A DNA stretch of 64,000 bases, taken from positions 9,300,001-9,364,000 of the forward strand of contig NC_045128.1 in assembly GCF_007655135.1 (NCBI RefSeq), in the 5' to 3' direction. The translations under genes and the position numbers were made by a program. The notes under the pieces are model-generated. The model was not told the DNA's origin and did no database searches. It saw only the letters and a program-made list of their open reading frames with translations. The DNA comes from Punica granatum. Its lineage: Eukaryota > Streptophyta > Magnoliopsida > Myrtales > Lythraceae. Below are positions 60,122 through 64,000 of the stretch, piece by piece; the first letter of the stretch is position 1; every line of letters starts with the position of its first letter.

Positions 60122-63100
60122 GATCATAGACAAATGTCATGGCTGATGCTCCGATGCCATCTCTTCCTTTTCCCTTCATTGAGTTGTGTTCGATTACAAT
60201 AGATTTGGAAGTAAAATGGTTGGTTTTGATGGTCAAGAGAACTCATATGCGCCTCACGAGTATCATGGAGATGAAATTTTGGCTGCCGTCGTGACTCAGA
60301 ACTGTTTGGCAATTTTACTTGATGTAAAAGAAACCACGATTATATCGCGTTAGCGGAAAAATATCAAACAATTCTTCTACACAAAAAATTAGAGAAAAGA
60401 ATTAAAGCTAATTACAGAATGTAGTATAGTTGTCAAAATGTGCTGTTCCTGGGATTGAAGTACCCTGGAAGGCTTTAGGGCAAGATAAGTCAACGACCGA
60501 TCAAAAATTAGCTTCAGTCAATAAATTGAGATATGGTCTCATGCTTACTCCATAAATGAGCAACGCAACAGGCAATTCGATATTAGATCGGATAGTAATA
60601 ATGTCGAGATTTATGACACTTGGACATAGAGCTAGTGTATGGATTCATACAAGACTAAGCCCATTTTAATGCCACTTTTAGGCACAAGACAATTAATACG
60701 TGCATTATTGTTCATCAGAAAGACCCTTTTCACTCTGGCTCAAAACTAAAAGAAGAGCAAATTTCGAATATCCCATATGATGATACATTCGTATCACGCT
60801 ATGGTTTAAGCAGATTTAATCTAATAGAACATAATTTTTACGCCCGAAGAATCGATGGCACATAGCATCGGTAAGACCGTGATCAGTGATTGATCAACAG
60901 ACAATCCGAGTGAGTAGTAGTTGGGAGGTTGCCACCATTAGGTAGTTGAATTCTTGATCTGGTTGGTGGAGATCCCACATATACACCACGCTTAATTTGC
61001 CTCCTGTTAATATGTCACCATTGTGATGATCTCGTGCTATAATTGAATTTTCCAAAAAAAATTTCCTACATGTATGTCGTAAGTATACATACATGTATAC
61101 GGGTTTATATTTTCATAATCCAATCACATTTATTTGACATATATATATATATATATATATAGAAGAAAATTCGTGAATAAAATTATCTTCGCTACGTTGA
61201 TCATATTTTTTATTACTTGCAGATACTTTGTACTGTTAGCATGCTACGAAAGTGTAACTCTGTGCCAGCAGCCACAGTAATATAGAGGATGAAAATGTTA
61301 CCTGGATTGATTCGGAGTAAAGAATTTATTTAGTAACTTTCGGAATATATAAGAGCTTTTACTTTGAAAATGCTAACTACCTGCACCTGAAAGATCATAT
61401 CAAGTTTTACTGGTTGCTGGGATTTGCTATAGCAAAGGGTTGGAGGTATCATTGAGAAAGTGTTTTCCTTCTCATCCAGATATTTCTCTTCAGATTTAGA
61501 AAACATCAATGAAATTAATAAATATATGATTTTTTTAATTATGAAAGGAAATTATCTACACAGTCGAATAAAGGAAGGTAAAAAAGAAAAGAAGGATTAC
61601 GAAGAACTTTGATGTCGAGAATAGAATTTATAACCTCTTCCAAAGTTGAAGACGAATACCATTATATCTAACCCTCTTTCTTTCTTAATGTAGCTTGACT
61701 GATCTTGAGCTTGAACTATGCAAAGTTTTTTTTTTTTAAAAATATTATATTTCGTTGTGCACCACGTGATAAACGAAAGTGTAATTAACATTGATTAATT
61801 CAAGTTTGATCTGATCAATTCAATGGGAAATAAAACTCTTACATTGTTGGGGTTTTGATACTCCGTTTTTGTTCTTCCTCTTAAACTTTAATTTTGTATT
61901 TTAAGGCTGTTGCCTTCCTTTTGCTACTGAAAGGAAAAACTTTTCCCTATTCAAAAAAAAAATCATTGTGGACTTTCTCTATTTCCAAAATAATTTGTGC
62001 AATGCTTTTTAGCCGGACACGTTTAGTTCATTTTTAATACATCTCTTTTCTTGAAAAAGAAAATGAAGAGTCCTGATGCTCTCTCTCTCTCTCTCTATAT
62101 ATATATACGTATATATACTGCAGGAATAAAAAAAAAAGAATAACCCCTTTTCTTATACAGAGAGAAAAGATAATTTATTCGCTTTCACATCAACATTTAA
62201 ACTTAATATAATATGATATAATTATGGCTTGAAGAGCACATCTCGAGAATGACTTGTTTCCTAATCCCTGCTTAAATAAACAGAAGATTTCAAGCCAGTT
62301 AAATTAAACATTTTATTTTCCACCTCTTTGTTTTGAATAATAATGCGTGAGATGGAAAAAGAAGGGAAATTTGCAGCTTAAGCAACCAATTTTCTTCTAT
62401 TAGATACATATATATTATTTCAGGTCATTTTCCACCAAATAGCCTAATCTACCATCAAATTAATTAGGAAAGCGATATAAAATCGACCTATCAATTGAAA
62501 ATTTTAAATCTCAAACTTTTAGTTAATCAAGAACGTCATTGAGTAAGTCAGATAATTGACATTTTTGTTAAACGTTGAACAACTCGATCATAGATATGCT
62601 TCACCAAAAAGAGCATTTTTTGACTTCTTTAAGTTGACAATTGAGATAAAAGTTAGCGAGGAAGTATAAGAAAAATAAACTTCATTTTGGTATTTAATTA
62701 TAAGAGAGTCTCATGAGTATAATATAAAGAAACAAAAATAAAATTTTTAAATAAATATGAAAGAATAATGTCACGAGGAGAATTAATCTAGAACTTTTAA
62801 GTTATCATACGATGACATGTGTCGCTTCCTAAGACCTTTTTTTTTCTCGGAAAACCTCACTTCTTTTATAAGTAAATAAGAAATAAGAAATCTCATGAAA
62901 ATGAAACTAGTGAAATGAAATGTTGACTTCCCTACTTAAATTTACCATTTGCTCCTCCAACTCTCTTTTAGAAAATGCCAAAAATTATATATAATAGATG
63001 TGATACAAAATAAACAAAAAAAAGAAGAAAAAGAAAGAAAAAAAAATTGGACGGCCAGAGTGAAGCCTCGAATAGTTTTCGTCGTGAATTCCTTCATCTG

Positions 63101-63132
63101 CAGTCTCTCCTCTCTCTCGATTTTCTCATGTC

Positions 63133-63136
<4 letters not shown>
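60122..63136. other. intergenic region, nothing recognised except a SINE-like repeat
   Basis: AT-rich, with an (AT)n run near 61140-61163 and a short CT/AT run near 62080-62105. Open frames are short and without motifs. A SINE-like copy is listed separately at 62695-62830. Confidence 0.45.
62695..62830 (-). mobile_element. degenerate SINE-like repeat copy
   Basis: The text ttaattataagagagtctca and tgagtataatataaagaaac, then taaataaatatgaaagaata, parallels 42955-43030 in order and orientation. The box B portion has decayed. Boundaries are approximate. Confidence 0.5.

Positions 63137-63214
<78 letters not shown>
63137..63214. repeat. (AG)39 microsatellite
   Basis: A 78-nt uninterrupted AG dinucleotide run. 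The RE-repeat open frame crossing it is a repeat artefact. It is likely to be length-polymorphic and could serve as an SSR locus. Confidence 0.97.
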
Positions 63215-63215
<1 letters not shown>

Positions 63216-63789
63216 CTTCACCCCCAAAGATTAAATTCTTTTATTTTACACCCAATACTTCACAAATATGTCAATCTGCAGCGTAGGTTTACTACAGCAT
63301 CCGATTGCTTTTGAGGCAATTTCGGCTTTGGTTCCATAGATTAACTTCGCCAAATCACTACAGCATTTCCCATACCGTCCACTGGATTTCTATTTCACTT
63401 CATGTATAAGTTATACGTGGATCAATATGGTTTACAAAGTTTTTTTTTGAAAATTCAGAAATTTTACATTGCTTAATTAACATAAAATCTAAGAATTCAG
63501 ATTAGCCGCATGATTTCAAGCTACAGGTTGCATAAAATGCGTATCACTAGATCCCGTAGAAAACGGCTCGCCTTGAATATCACTGGATGTGGTTAAAAAT
63601 CGGGGTTACTCTACTCTCGTTCAGTGACTGATTTCTTCTTTATTTGACATCGACTTTTTTTTAGGCACAAAACCTTTTAGATACTTGAAAGAAGTACAAG
63701 ACATTGTACTCGATTTAGAGGTACTCGGACCGTTGGCTGGACCGTCTATTGTCAAACAAGATAAAAGGAAGATGTAGATAACTCAAAAC

Positions 63790-64000
63790 TCGCTCCGTTT
63801 GGTTTTACAATCACGTTTTTAAAATTTTAATTGTAACTTTAACTCTACTCACTACACAACAAAAATCAACAACACAATTATTACTTTTTTCTTTTTCTTC
63901 AATTTTTAACCATTTAATTCAATTTTTAATATTAAATTTTTTCAATTATCCATTACTTTTTTTCACAATTCAACAATACAATCATTACTTTTTTCAACTA
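63790..64000. mobile_element. MITE with GTTTGG-type end, truncated by the window
   Basis: It begins ctcgctccgtttggttttac followed by aattgtaactttaactctac, and continues AT-rich with repeated attacttttttc. It resembles the left end and body of the element at 28794-28954 (tttaactttaactcaacaca). The right end is beyond the window. Confidence 0.5.

Noticed and set aside
63047..63286. Open frame with an Arg-Glu repeat
   Set aside because: Produced entirely by the (AG)39 microsatellite.

Overview
This is a plant nuclear genome window, most likely from a eudicot. The evidence is GT-AG introns, AT-rich intergenic DNA, four intact plant-type genes, and many plant transposons (Mutator-like, PIF/Harbinger, Ty1/copia, Ty3/gypsy, SINE, TRIM). 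A decayed plastid atpB fragment in chromosomal context confirms nuclear DNA. The species cannot be named from the sequence alone.

Layout. 1-5 kb: a complete five-exon eIF5A gene (+) is followed tail-to-tail by a purine permease-like transporter (-). 5-13 kb: intergenic DNA with a short Mutator-like MITE, a SINE, and a plastid atpB insertion that was itself hit by a MITE. 13.3-19 kb: a complete thirteen-coding-exon eIF3a gene (-) with an intron in its 5' leader. 19.4-25.2 kb: two long-TIR Mutator-like elements and a duplicated AT-rich block. 25.5-28.3 kb: a gag-only Ty3/gypsy element with both LTRs. 29.5-42.3 kb: a PIF/Harbinger transposon with both of its genes. Each gene was broken by an independent insertion of the same ~3.6 kb LTR-like element, and one of these was hit again by a third LTR. 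43.9-47.3 kb: a small copia-derived element followed 25 bp later by a 1.6 kb near-perfect palindromic foldback element. 47.4-55.2 kb: a transportin pseudogene scrap, a diverged segmental duplication, another Mutator-like MITE and a five-unit ~320 bp tandem array. 55.6-60.1 kb: a complete ten-exon M17 leucyl aminopeptidase gene (+). 60.1-64 kb: AT-rich DNA with a SINE copy, an (AG)39 microsatellite and a MITE cut by the window end.

The host genes are ordinary housekeeping genes: two translation factors, a transporter and a peptidase. They are not obviously a functional cluster. The informative part is the transposon stratigraphy. Target-site duplications and restored reading frames let one order the insertions: Harbinger first, then two LTR-like elements, then a solo LTR; and NUPT first, then MITE. 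Exon coordinates were deduced by eye from splice sites, frame and family homology. Functional and family names rest on recognised motifs, not on database searches.
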